Origin: Pseudoalteromonas piscicida
Lineage (GTDB): Bacteria > Pseudomonadota > Gammaproteobacteria > Enterobacterales > Alteromonadaceae
Assembly (NCBI RefSeq): GCF_000238315.3
Contig: NZ_CP011925.1
Coordinates: forward strand, 992,001 to 1,056,000
Reading direction: 5' to 3'
Length of the DNA stretch: 64,000 nucleotides
Part shown: positions 15,760 to 23,701 of the stretch, piece after piece
Layout: every line of letters begins with the position of its first letter
Position numbering within the stretch: the stretch's first letter is position 1
Notes under the pieces: generated by a model
Seen by the model: only the letters and a program-made list of their open reading frames with translations
Database searches by the model: none
Told to the model about the DNA's origin: nothing
Made by a program: the position numbers and the translations under genes

Positions 15760-17364
15760 CTACGGATTGTAGTAGATAGGAGAGTTAGGTCCAACAGGTA
15801 GACCAAAGCCAAATACCCACACGTAGAATAGTGCAACCCAGCCGATAAAGAAGAACATGCTGTACGGCAACATCGTGGCCACTAGAGTACCTATACCCAT
15901 GTCTTTTTTGTATTTAGTCGCAACCGCTAATATCAAACCAAAGTAACTCATCATCGGAGTGATAAGGTTAGTAACTGAATCTCCAATTCGGTACGCTGCT
16001 TGTATGGTTTCTGGCGCATAGCCGATAAGCATCAGCATTGGAACAAATATCGGTGCCGTGACAGCCCATTGAGCTGATGATGAACCAAGGCTTAGGTTCA
16101 CGAGTGCACACATGAATATAAACAGTACGAATACTTCAGGACCAGTTAGGTTTAGCGCCTGTAATAGTGCTGCGCCATTTATCGCAAGGATAGTACCTAG
16201 GTTTGTCCACTTAAAGAATGCAACAAACTGAGCGGCAAAGAATACCAACACGATATACATGCCCATCGAACTCATGCTTTTACTCATTGCATCAATAATA
16301 TCGCGGTCATTTTTCATGGTGCCGACCACACGACCGTACACAAAACCCGGAATAGCAAAGGTTACAAAGATAAATACCACAATCCCTTTTAGAAATGGTG
16401 AACCCGCCACTTCGCCTGTTATTGGGTGACGTAAGATGCCATCTTCAGGCACTATGGTTAATGCAAGTAGAATGCTTACTACGAGTAGTGATACACCCGC
16501 CCATTTGAGGCCTGATTTTTCTTTTACTGAAAGCTTCTCGATATTGTTTTCACTTAAATCAACGCTGGCTTCTTTAGGGTCGTATTTCCCTAAACGTGGC
16601 TCTACGATTTTCTCGGTGACTAAGGTTCCCACAATGGCAATTAGGAATACTGAAATCATCATGAAGTACCAATTCGCTTCAGGTCCTACTTGGTAAGTTG
16701 GGTCAATCATCTGCGCAGCAGGCGTCGTAATACCAGCTAATAGCGGATCTATGGTGCCAAGCAATAAGTTTGCGCTGTAGCCACCGGATACGCCAGCAAA
16801 TGCAGCGGCTAAGCCAGCAAGTGGGTGTCTACCAAGGCTATGGAAAATCATTGCGGCAAGCGGAATAAGTACAACGTAGCCAAGTTCTGATGCGGTATTA
16901 GACAAGATAGCGGCAAATACAACCATGAACGTAACAAGGCGTTTTGAAGCGCCCATTACCATGCCGCGCATTGCAGCAGATAGCATGCCTGAGTGTTCTG
17001 CAACACTAACCCCCAGTAATGCAACAAGTACAGTGCCAAGCGGTGCAAAGCCAGTAAAGTTAGTCACAAGACCTGTCACAATGCGTTGCAGACCCTCAGC
17101 ACTCATCAAGCTTACGACTTCAATAACACCGTCGGGGTCGCGACCCGCGGAGCCTTCTGGGCGAGGATCGATGGCAGATAACCCCATCCAATCGGCAATA
17201 CCACTGAATACCACGATGGCGATACAAAACATTGCAAACAAAGTAATAGGGTGGGGAAGCATATTCCCTAAGAACTCAACAGTTGCCAAGAAGCGATTAA
17301 ATAATCCCCCTTTTTGCCCCTGTTGGTCCTGACTATCAGCTTGCGTCTCTACAGCATTTGACAT
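15760..17364 (-). CDS. AbgT-family transporter
   Basis: 534 residues with about 11-13 membrane spans; AbgT family (p-aminobenzoyl-glutamate uptake in E. coli; efflux of sulfonamides by some homologues). Recognisable blocks: LGNMLPHPITLF, LLGVSVAEHSGMLSAAMRG, GVSGGYSANLLLGTIDPLL and SSSAQWAVTAPIFVPM. I place the start at ATG 17364 (MSNAVETQ), because the 20 residues added by the upstream ATG at 17424 are unlike a transporter N-terminus; GAG about nine bases upstream is a weak ribosome binding site. It stands alone; no abgA/abgB hydrolase genes are adjacent, so an import-and-cleave role is not supported here. Confidence 0.88.
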   Translation of the reverse strand: MSNAVETQADSQDQQGQKGGLFNRFLATVEFLGNMLPHPITLFAMFCIAIVVFSGIADWMGLSAIDPRPEGSAGRDPDGVIEVVSLMSAEGLQRIVTGLVTNFTGFAPLGTVLVALLGVSVAEHSGMLSAAMRGMVMGASKRLVTFMVVFAAILSNTASELGYVVLIPLAAMIFHSLGRHPLAGLAAAFAGVSGGYSANLLLGTIDPLLAGITTPAAQMIDPTYQVGPEANWYFMMISVFLIAIVGTLVTEKIVEPRLGKYDPKEASVDLSENNIEKLSVKEKSGLKWAGVSLLVVSILLALTIVPEDGILRHPITGEVAGSPFLKGIVVFIFVTFAIPGFVYGRVVGTMKNDRDIIDAMSKSMSSMGMYIVLVFFAAQFVAFFKWTNLGTILAINGAALLQALNLTGPEVFVLFIFMCALVNLSLGSSSAQWAVTAPIFVPMLMLIGYAPETIQAAYRIGDSVTNLITPMMSYFGLILAVATKYKKDMGIGTLVATMLPYSMFFFIGWVALFYVWVFGFGLPVGPNSPIYYNP

Positions 17365-17488
17365 AGCTAAATTCTCAGTTCCAAAAAATGGCGCAACCTT
17401 AGCATTTTTTTTACATGAGGTCATGCTTAAGCGGCTATTTGTCCTCTTTTTAGGGTGAAAGGCGGAACATTGTGCAAAAACGGAACAG

Positions 17489-18967
17489 TTAGAATAGCTT
17501 AAGCTGATTTTTATCAGAACTTACTTGTTTTTTGCGCCCACGACTTGAGCGGCGCCTTGAAGCGTGAGTGTGAAGCACTCTGCCTGTTTCATCTTTATCT
17601 AGATGTTGCTTATAAAATGCGGAGATTTTTTCACGGGCAATTTTTGCTGCGTCATCGGGTAATATAGCAGGCCGCTGATATTGGTCTTCTTTTAAGCCGT
17701 TATAAAACCAAGGTGTATGTAAGTAATGCGTTGGGACGTGATTAAGCTCAGGGATGTAGCGGCGAATGAATTGACCTTCTGGATCATATTTTTGCCCCTG
17801 CGTTATGGGGTTATAGATGCGAAACGGATTTATCCCAGTAGTGCCTGACTGCATTTGTACCTGAGGATAGTGGATCCCAGGTTCATAATCTATAAATAGA
17901 GTGGCAAGTCTTGCTGCTGGTTGTTGCCAATCAAGCCATAGGTGATAGCTTGAAAACGCCATCAACATGGCGCGCATGCGAAAGTTTATCCAGCCTGTGG
18001 TGATCAGCATTCGCATACAGGCATCAATAAAGGGGACGCCCGTGTTGCCGTGAGCCCAAAGTTCAAAGCGTTGCGGATTAAATTCACTAGCCCGCATATC
18101 GATTAAGGATGCATGCACAGCACGCTCTGCATAAAGCGGTTCTGATTCGAGCTTTTGCACAAAATGGCTATGCCAGTAAAGCCGTGATAAAAAACCGCTC
18201 TTATTGCGTTTTGAGTCAACATTTAATGCAAGAGTTTGATGTAACACGTCTTTGAGACTAAGCACGCCATAAGCCAAATACGGACTGAGTCTGGAGCTAC
18301 TGTTTACAGCTTTTACCGGGCTTGAGATACCAAATAAATAGTTGTCTATCCTATGATCAAAAAAGCTATTCAAGGTTTGCTGCGCGGCTTTGAGTCCACC
18401 TAATTGTGGCTTTGGCGCTGAGTTGCTGTCATTCCCAGGGTAGTCATTTAAAAGCGCAATACCACTGTGCTGTTGCAGCAGAGGATTAATTTTTGAAGGA
18501 GTCGGTAGACAGTCGCTTTGCAGCCAGTCTTCGGCTTGCTGTTGCCACTTATCACGATTCACTTTTCCCCTGAATACGGCTTGTTGGCGATATTCTTCAT
18601 ACGATACGTGTCTTTCTTTGCACCAGGCAATAACACGCAAATCGCGCTCAAATGTCCATGTATTCCCCGTTTCTTGATGGCAATAAAGGGTTGCGATCGC
18701 GATGTGCTGATGGATCTTTTCAAGTATTTCAATGATATCGCCCTGGCGAATCGTCAGCGTGCCACCTAAAAGCTGCAACTGCTCAGCAAGGCTTAGCAGC
18801 GACTCCTTTACAAATTGAAATTGTCTTTCGCTGGTATCGGGGAGTTGCCAATATTCGGGCTCAACAACATACAAGATCAGGGTTGGTCTGCCATTATTAC
18901 ACGCTTCGTAAAGTGGTCTATGGTCGAACACTCTTAAGTCACGTTTGAGCCAAACGAGATTAATCAT
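17489..18967 (-). CDS. Cryptochrome/photolyase family protein
   Basis: 492 residues. N-terminal photolyase alpha/beta domain (NLVWLKRDLRVFDHRPL, 3-19) and C-terminal FAD-binding helical domain: SSRLSPYLAYGVLS, FLSRLYWHSHFVQ, GNTGVPFIDACMRML, WINFRMRAMLMAF and DYEPGIHYPQVQMQSGTTG. Light-driven repair of UV-damaged DNA or photoreception; I cannot assign the subclass by eye. A basic Arg/Lys tail (HASRRRSSRGRKKQ) could aid DNA binding. Its start overlaps the upstream 109-residue gene by eight bases, so it is probably cotranscribed with the two small genes before it. AAGGGTG precedes the ATG. Confidence 0.9.
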   Translation of the reverse strand: MINLVWLKRDLRVFDHRPLYEACNNGRPTLILYVVEPEYWQLPDTSERQFQFVKESLLSLAEQLQLLGGTLTIRQGDIIEILEKIHQHIAIATLYCHQETGNTWTFERDLRVIAWCKERHVSYEEYRQQAVFRGKVNRDKWQQQAEDWLQSDCLPTPSKINPLLQQHSGIALLNDYPGNDSNSAPKPQLGGLKAAQQTLNSFFDHRIDNYLFGISSPVKAVNSSSRLSPYLAYGVLSLKDVLHQTLALNVDSKRNKSGFLSRLYWHSHFVQKLESEPLYAERAVHASLIDMRASEFNPQRFELWAHGNTGVPFIDACMRMLITTGWINFRMRAMLMAFSSYHLWLDWQQPAARLATLFIDYEPGIHYPQVQMQSGTTGINPFRIYNPITQGQKYDPEGQFIRRYIPELNHVPTHYLHTPWFYNGLKEDQYQRPAILPDDAAKIAREKISAFYKQHLDKDETGRVLHTHASRRRSSRGRKKQVSSDKNQLKLF

Positions 18968-19289
18968 CTAACACACCCTTAAATAATAAAGGGTAACGGC
19001 GTAGGCGTTTGCCTATGTAGTCGTCAGCGAGGATCTGCTGGCAAATTCGCTCTACGTCACCGTCCACTGCAAACACCCAATCAAAGCGTTCAATGGCGAG
19101 CAAAAAGCCACGTTTTAAAAAGCATTGCTGGCGAAATTCATCGCAGTTATCTTTGATTATCTTGAGTTTATTTGGATTTTCCCTAAGCGCTTCGACTACC
19201 ATGTTTACGTATGCGCGGGTTTGTTTGCTTTCAGGGCGGGGACGTCTAATGCGACGCCCTCGGTTGGTATTTGGATATAAGCTACTCAT
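18960..19289 (-). CDS. Conserved-looking hypothetical protein (109 aa)
   Basis: Not recognised. 109 residues, very basic at the N-terminus (NRGRRIRRPRPESKQ), then helical with two Cys (DEFRQQCFLKR; VERICQQIL). AGAGGCGA is a good ribosome binding site for ATG 19289. It overlaps the DUF3081-like gene upstream and the photolyase downstream by eight bases each, which suggests a three-gene translationally coupled unit. A nucleic-acid-binding role is conceivable from charge alone but is not supported by a motif. Confidence 0.7.
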   Translation of the reverse strand: MSSLYPNTNRGRRIRRPRPESKQTRAYVNMVVEALRENPNKLKIIKDNCDEFRQQCFLKRGFLLAIERFDWVFAVDGDVERICQQILADDYIGKRLRRYPLLFKGVLDD

Positions 19290-19545
19290 TCGCCTCTTTA
19301 AAAATGTAATCTAGCTTCTTAATAAAATCGTCTTTGTGCTTATCTTGTTCATAATCCAAGTGATAAGTATTATGAAACCCAGAGCGCAGTAACACGCCAC
19401 TGCCTTGCAGGTATATGGTGTAACCATCTGGATCTGAATAGGCCACTATGCCCTCATAGCGTTTACCTTCTTCGGTTACTTCACCGTGCTTTTGAATATG
19501 CTCGAACACCGTTAACAAGAACTTGCTATCTAATTCATTTTTCAT
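19282..19545 (-). CDS. DUF3081 family protein
   Basis: 87 residues. The opening MKNELDSKFLLTVFEHIQKH, then EGIVAYSDPDGYTIYL and FHNTYHLDYEQDK, match DUF3081 proteins of Vibrio/Alteromonadales as I recall them. Function unknown; small, soluble, acidic. GAGGTGA is a good ribosome binding site for the ATG at 19545. First gene of the apparent unit leading to the photolyase. Confidence 0.78.
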   Translation of the reverse strand: MKNELDSKFLLTVFEHIQKHGEVTEEGKRYEGIVAYSDPDGYTIYLQGSGVLLRSGFHNTYHLDYEQDKHKDDFIKKLDYIFKEANE

Positions 19546-19589
19546 TGTTCACCTCGATACTTGGAATACGCTTTCACTGTGCTAGCCGA

Positions 19590-20129
19590 TCACTTAACTA
19601 ACGCTGAAATTGCCTTAAATTGCTCATTCTTGGCCGATTTTAGCCACTGAAATAAAATAGACTCTAAAGCCAAAAAGCGTGCGCCATCGGCCTGCATCTG
19701 CATTAGCGCCCAATCTGTGTGTTTTGGATTACGTGAGCAAATACCATCGGCAACAATCACCACGTTGAAATTGTCCGCAAGCAGGTCATTGACGGTTTGT
19801 TGTACACAGATATGACTTTCGAGACCAACCACGACGATGGTGTCGCGTTTATATTCTTGAATAGCTTGCTTGCAAGATTCAACGTGGTAGGCACTAAACG
19901 CGGTTTTTTCGATAACCGGGAGATTAAATTCAAGTAAGCTCGGTGCTGTATGGCCAAGCCCTTTGGGATATTGCTCAAAAATCAGTGCAGGAACAGACAA
20001 ATGTTCTGCAGCTTGTAGCAAGGTGGTTACTTGGCGCTCGATATCGCCAAATACTTCAATATGAGGACGAAATTTTTCTTGAATATCGATCACTAAGATC
20101 ATGCTGTCCGAAGGTATCAAATTCATCAT
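19590..20129 (-). CDS. Isochorismatase-like cysteine hydrolase
   Basis: 179 residues, isochorismatase-like fold with the catalytic triad Asp15 (LVIDIQEKF), Lys75 (PVIEKTAFSAY) and Cys108 (GLESHICVQQT). Resembles the hydrolases often annotated YcaC-like or 'hydrolase' in marine bacteria; likely an amidase on a small substrate. AGGAG lies three bases before ATG 20129 and six before a second ATG at 20126; the latter may be used. Single gene, divergent from rnz. Confidence 0.85.
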   Translation of the reverse strand: MMNLIPSDSMILVIDIQEKFRPHIEVFGDIERQVTTLLQAAEHLSVPALIFEQYPKGLGHTAPSLLEFNLPVIEKTAFSAYHVESCKQAIQEYKRDTIVVVGLESHICVQQTVNDLLADNFNVVIVADGICSRNPKHTDWALMQMQADGARFLALESILFQWLKSAKNEQFKAISALVK

Positions 20130-20232
20130 CTTCTCCTTAGAGATTACGTTGCAAGGCGAGCACGCGCGCTTCGCTATTACGTTATTTATTCGTTACAATG
20201 GTATACCCACTTAAAAAGTAAACGGTTTTGGC

Positions 20233-21186
20233 GTGAAAGTACATTTTCTTGGCACTTCTTCAGGTAGCCCATCTAAGCAACGTAATATGTCGGCAGCGGC
20301 AGTAAGCTTTGAAAATACCAAAGCCTGGGTACTAATTGACTGCGCCGAAGCGGCCCAGCATGCGCTGCTGCACAGTGAGTTAACCCTATATCATCTCGAA
20401 GCGATTTGTATTACCCATCTTCATGGGGATCATTGTTATGGATTACCCGGACTTATTTCATCCATGGCGTTAAACTCTCGCAAAGCGCCGCTAAAATTAA
20501 TTGCACCGAGGGCCGTTATTCAGTTTGTGCAAAGCTGTTTTACACTGACAGAGGTGAGGCTAAGTTTTGACTTAATCACTATCGCCCTTGAAGAAATAAA
20601 CGATAAGTTACATCTTGAATGTTGCGATATCGAAACCATAGCGCTACAACACAGAGTGCCCAGTGTTGGCTATAAACTCACGGAAAAGTGCATTCCTCGC
20701 AAGTTAAAAATAGACAAACTTCAGCTAGATGGCATTGCGTCTGGCGGCCACTACAACCTGTTGCAAAAGGGCCAAGACGTAGAATATCAAGGGCGACTTT
20801 TAACCTCGGATGACTACAGTTTTTATAGTTGGCAACCTCGAGTTGCAATAATTTGTGGTGATAACGAAAAGCCCGGCTTGCTATCGCAGATGATAAAAGA
20901 GGTCGATTTGCTTGTTCATGAAGCTACCTTTACCGCTGCAGATCTTCATAAAGTGGGATTTCATACAGGGCATAGCGATGCTAAGCGCATCGCTCAATTT
21001 GCACAATTACATCAAGTGCCCATGCTCGCGCTCACTCATTTTAGCGTGCGCTATCATGGTGAGGGCATGCTGCAGCCTCTTATTGAAGAGGCCAAGTTGC
21101 ACTTTAGCAATGCACTCATCATCGCAGAGGATGGTCTGATTGTAGACATTCCAAAGCAAAAGCAAGTTGAGTGCGCTACTGCTTAG
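20233..21186 (+). CDS. rnz: Ribonuclease Z (tRNase Z)
   Basis: Metallo-beta-lactamase-fold endonuclease, 317 residues, that trims tRNA 3' ends. Zinc ligands are evident: THLHGDH (His62, His64, Asp66, His67), HRVPSVGYKL, an acidic ligand in ICGDNEKPG, HEATF and the late His in LTHFSVRY, the usual order for long bacterial RNase Z. Starts with GTG at 20233. Convergent with the DUF2252 gene, overlapping by four bases at the stop codons. Confidence 0.92.
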   Translation: MKVHFLGTSSGSPSKQRNMSAAAVSFENTKAWVLIDCAEAAQHALLHSELTLYHLEAICITHLHGDHCYGLPGLISSMALNSRKAPLKLIAPRAVIQFVQSCFTLTEVRLSFDLITIALEEINDKLHLECCDIETIALQHRVPSVGYKLTEKCIPRKLKIDKLQLDGIASGGHYNLLQKGQDVEYQGRLLTSDDYSFYSWQPRVAIICGDNEKPGLLSQMIKEVDLLVHEATFTAADLHKVGFHTGHSDAKRIAQFAQLHQVPMLALTHFSVRYHGEGMLQPLIEEAKLHFSNALIIAEDGLIVDIPKQKQVECATA

Positions 21187-22496
21187 CTCTGGGATTGCTC
21201 GCAAAACCAACGCCAATCGGCTACGACTTGCTCGCTGTAATGACTGGCCGATTTGACCAATACATCGATGAGACTAGGCAAAATGGCTACTGCATCTTCT
21301 TGAAATTGTAAGGAGCGTCTATCTGCTCGCATATGTGAAAGGGCAAGGGCTTCACCGCAAGCTTCTGCATATTGGCTAAAGCCCGACTTAGTCGCTGCAC
21401 GCTTACCAATGGTGATGTCTTCTGGGTCTATACCAACGCGAGCATGATGGCGCGAGCGTACCAGCCAGTGACTGCCTTGCCACAGTGCATTATCTAAAAT
21501 GAGATCGGTACGGCGCTGCATTTTTCTTTGACTGTTGACGGTTAAGTGTGCGGGATCTAAGCGATTCACAGGGCTTAAATTTGCAAAGTAAGCAAGAGGC
21601 GAAGCGAGTTGCTGTTGTTTTACCTCCACAATGTGGCATAGCGGCAGAATATCTTTAGTGGGCTTTTGTACGTTTGGGCCAACCAACAAGTAGTATCTGC
21701 TCAGATGCAGTGAGCCTGTGCCTTGGTCGATACGCTCAACACAATCTAAAATTTCGTCATCAACGTAGGGTGCAAAGTGATAAATAAGGTTTTCTTTTAA
21801 ATCGGGGTTAAGTTGCTTAAACTTCAGTTTGTCTTCGCGAAAACGTAGCGGTTTAATGCTGAGGTCGATTTCCTTAGCAAGTGTACTTTTAATCGTAAAC
21901 GCGGCGCCACCCGCCATTCTTTGCAACCCTTTTTGCCATCGTTTATGCAATATATGGTTATTATCAAACTCGGTTAAGCCTGTGTTGCTATCGACCTTAT
22001 GTTCCAGCGACAACTGACAAGCTTTTAGGTAGCTGTGTAAAAAGTCCAATTGTGCTTGGGCAACTAGCTCTTTACTGACCAAAGGTTTACTTCGGTCTTT
22101 AATATCCTGTGCTTGCTCTTGAATACGGCCACCTTCTAGTTGGGTAAGCGGTAAACTCACTAAAAAGCGAAACAGGTCCCACACAACGTGTCCGACGCAG
22201 GCATCATCGAAGTCATTAGGTTCAAAAATTAGGGTATCGCCGTGGCTGCCTTCTTCACTATGAAAGCCAAAATTGCCCGTATGACAATCGCCCATTACGT
22301 AAGTGAGTGGCAGGCTGGTGGCCGCTTCAGGTAACTGTATTTGTTGCTCCAGTAAGTCCTTATACATAAGCGCGGCACTACCACGGAAGAACCGAAATGG
22401 ACTGAGTCTCATTTTGTCGAATTTACTGCATTCATTGCTTACGTGAATGCCTTCACGCTCATTAAAGTAAGATGCAAGATAGTCGTGACGATTCAT
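21183..22496 (-). CDS. DUF2252 family protein
   Basis: 437 residues. DUF2252 signature: SPFRFFRGSAALMY near residue 35, then MGDCHTGNFG and FEPNDFDDACVGHVVWDL, a kinase-like catalytic-loop pattern (GDxHxxN then an acidic DFD). Later ARVGIDPEDITIG and MRADRRSLQFQ are also typical. The family is uncharacterised and predicted to have a protein-kinase-like fold. It lies three bases downstream of the PPK2-like gene with a strong ribosome binding site (GGGAGGAC), so the two are almost certainly cotranscribed. Confidence 0.85.
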   Translation of the reverse strand: MNRHDYLASYFNEREGIHVSNECSKFDKMRLSPFRFFRGSAALMYKDLLEQQIQLPEAATSLPLTYVMGDCHTGNFGFHSEEGSHGDTLIFEPNDFDDACVGHVVWDLFRFLVSLPLTQLEGGRIQEQAQDIKDRSKPLVSKELVAQAQLDFLHSYLKACQLSLEHKVDSNTGLTEFDNNHILHKRWQKGLQRMAGGAAFTIKSTLAKEIDLSIKPLRFREDKLKFKQLNPDLKENLIYHFAPYVDDEILDCVERIDQGTGSLHLSRYYLLVGPNVQKPTKDILPLCHIVEVKQQQLASPLAYFANLSPVNRLDPAHLTVNSQRKMQRRTDLILDNALWQGSHWLVRSRHHARVGIDPEDITIGKRAATKSGFSQYAEACGEALALSHMRADRRSLQFQEDAVAILPSLIDVLVKSASHYSEQVVADWRWFCEQSQS

Positions 22497-22499
22497 GGA

Positions 22500-23330
22500 T
22501 TAGTCCTCCCTTTGAACAATACCCAATTGAGATTTTGCCAGTTTTACAACGGCTTTATCGATAGGTGGGGGACTAATATCAACCCCCTTGCTTAGTGCTT
22601 CGACAATGGTTTTCATCACTTGTACGCGGGCATACCATTTATGTTCCGCGAGGATCAAATGCCATCCCGCTAAATTCGTATCGGTTTTAGCAAACATATC
22701 ATCAATTGCTTGCTCATAATCTTGTCGCTTTTGGCGGTTGCGAATATCTTCTTCCGTTAGTTTCCAGCGCTTATACGGATTATTTAAACGCTCTGTAAAG
22801 CGTTTGAGTTGTTCGTCTTCGCTAATGTGTAAAAATAGCTTAACGATGCGGACATTATCATCCGTCAGCAGACGCTCAAATTCATTGATTTCTTGATAGG
22901 CGCGGCGCCACTCTTGCTCACTAGCAAATGCTTCAACCCGTTCTACCAACACTCGGCCGTAGTATGAACGGTCAAAAATAGTCATAGTGCCCCGAGGTGG
23001 TAGCTTAGTTTGAAAGCGGTATAAGTAATGCCGGCCTTGTTCCTCAGGCGTTGGTTTTGCGATTGGGTAAACCTTAACGCCGCGTGGATCGAGCTTTTCT
23101 GTCATGCGGCGAATAGCGCCTCCTTTACCAGCCGCATCCCAGCCTTCAAACACTAAAATAGCGCGCTTCCCTTGATGAAAATAGGCTTGTTGCACATGTA
23201 ATAGTTGGGTTTGCCAGTACTTTAACTCGCTTTTGTAGTGTTTTTTTGAATCAATAGCGGGGTGTGTCATGGGAGGCTTTACACTTAGCCCACGATTCAG
23301 CGCCTTTATTTCTGATACATAACTGGTCAT
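22500..23330 (-). CDS. Polyphosphate kinase 2 family protein
   Basis: 276 residues, PPK2 family: phosphate transfer between polyphosphate and nucleotides. Walker A GWDAAGKGG (63-71), the basic lid DPRGVKVYPIAKPT, and Walker B-like FDRSYYGR (119-126), followed by ERVE and TERLNNPYKRWK. Members of this length include nucleotide mono- and diphosphate kinases; which direction or nucleotide is used cannot be read here. AAGGAG precedes the ATG. First gene of the pair with DUF2252. Confidence 0.9.
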   Translation of the reverse strand: MTSYVSEIKALNRGLSVKPPMTHPAIDSKKHYKSELKYWQTQLLHVQQAYFHQGKRAILVFEGWDAAGKGGAIRRMTEKLDPRGVKVYPIAKPTPEEQGRHYLYRFQTKLPPRGTMTIFDRSYYGRVLVERVEAFASEQEWRRAYQEINEFERLLTDDNVRIVKLFLHISEDEQLKRFTERLNNPYKRWKLTEEDIRNRQKRQDYEQAIDDMFAKTDTNLAGWHLILAEHKWYARVQVMKTIVEALSKGVDISPPPIDKAVVKLAKSQLGIVQRED

Positions 23331-23701
23331 GCTAACTCCTTTAATCGCCTTTGGTTAAGTTGGCCCTGTTGCTATCAAAGTGCTTTTCAACGCGAAAATA
23401 TTACCGCACCAACTAACTTTTGAGCGTGTTAGAGTAACCTAGATTAAACTCTACAGGGACTTTTTGACAATGATATGTCATACCATTTTGTCTTACACTT
23501 CCTTAATTTGAGGGAGATAATCAGGCGCTAACGGCGTTAAAAATTTCTCATCATTTAGAACAGGTAAATGGCAAAATTTTTCCTTGATTGAATAACTGAC
23601 TCCATCGGTATAAAATCTACCCCGAATAATATCTCGCGCTCATTGGTGAGTAGCAAATTGCATTGATGAGGAACAACCGGAATAAACAAGGAAGGATTGG
23701 C
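23331..23701. other. Intergenic region upstream of the putative toxin gene
   Basis: 371 bases between the divergent PPK2-like and effector-like genes. No supported ORF. TTGACA at about 23465-23470 is a good -35 candidate, but the -10 that would fit (TTTGTC) is poor. AGGAAGGA at 23690-23697 is a strong ribosome binding site for the effector start at 23702. Confidence 0.45.

Noticed and set aside
16925..17332. 135-codon open frame on the + strand
   Set aside because: Antisense to the AbgT-type transporter gene; composition is that of a complement shadow.
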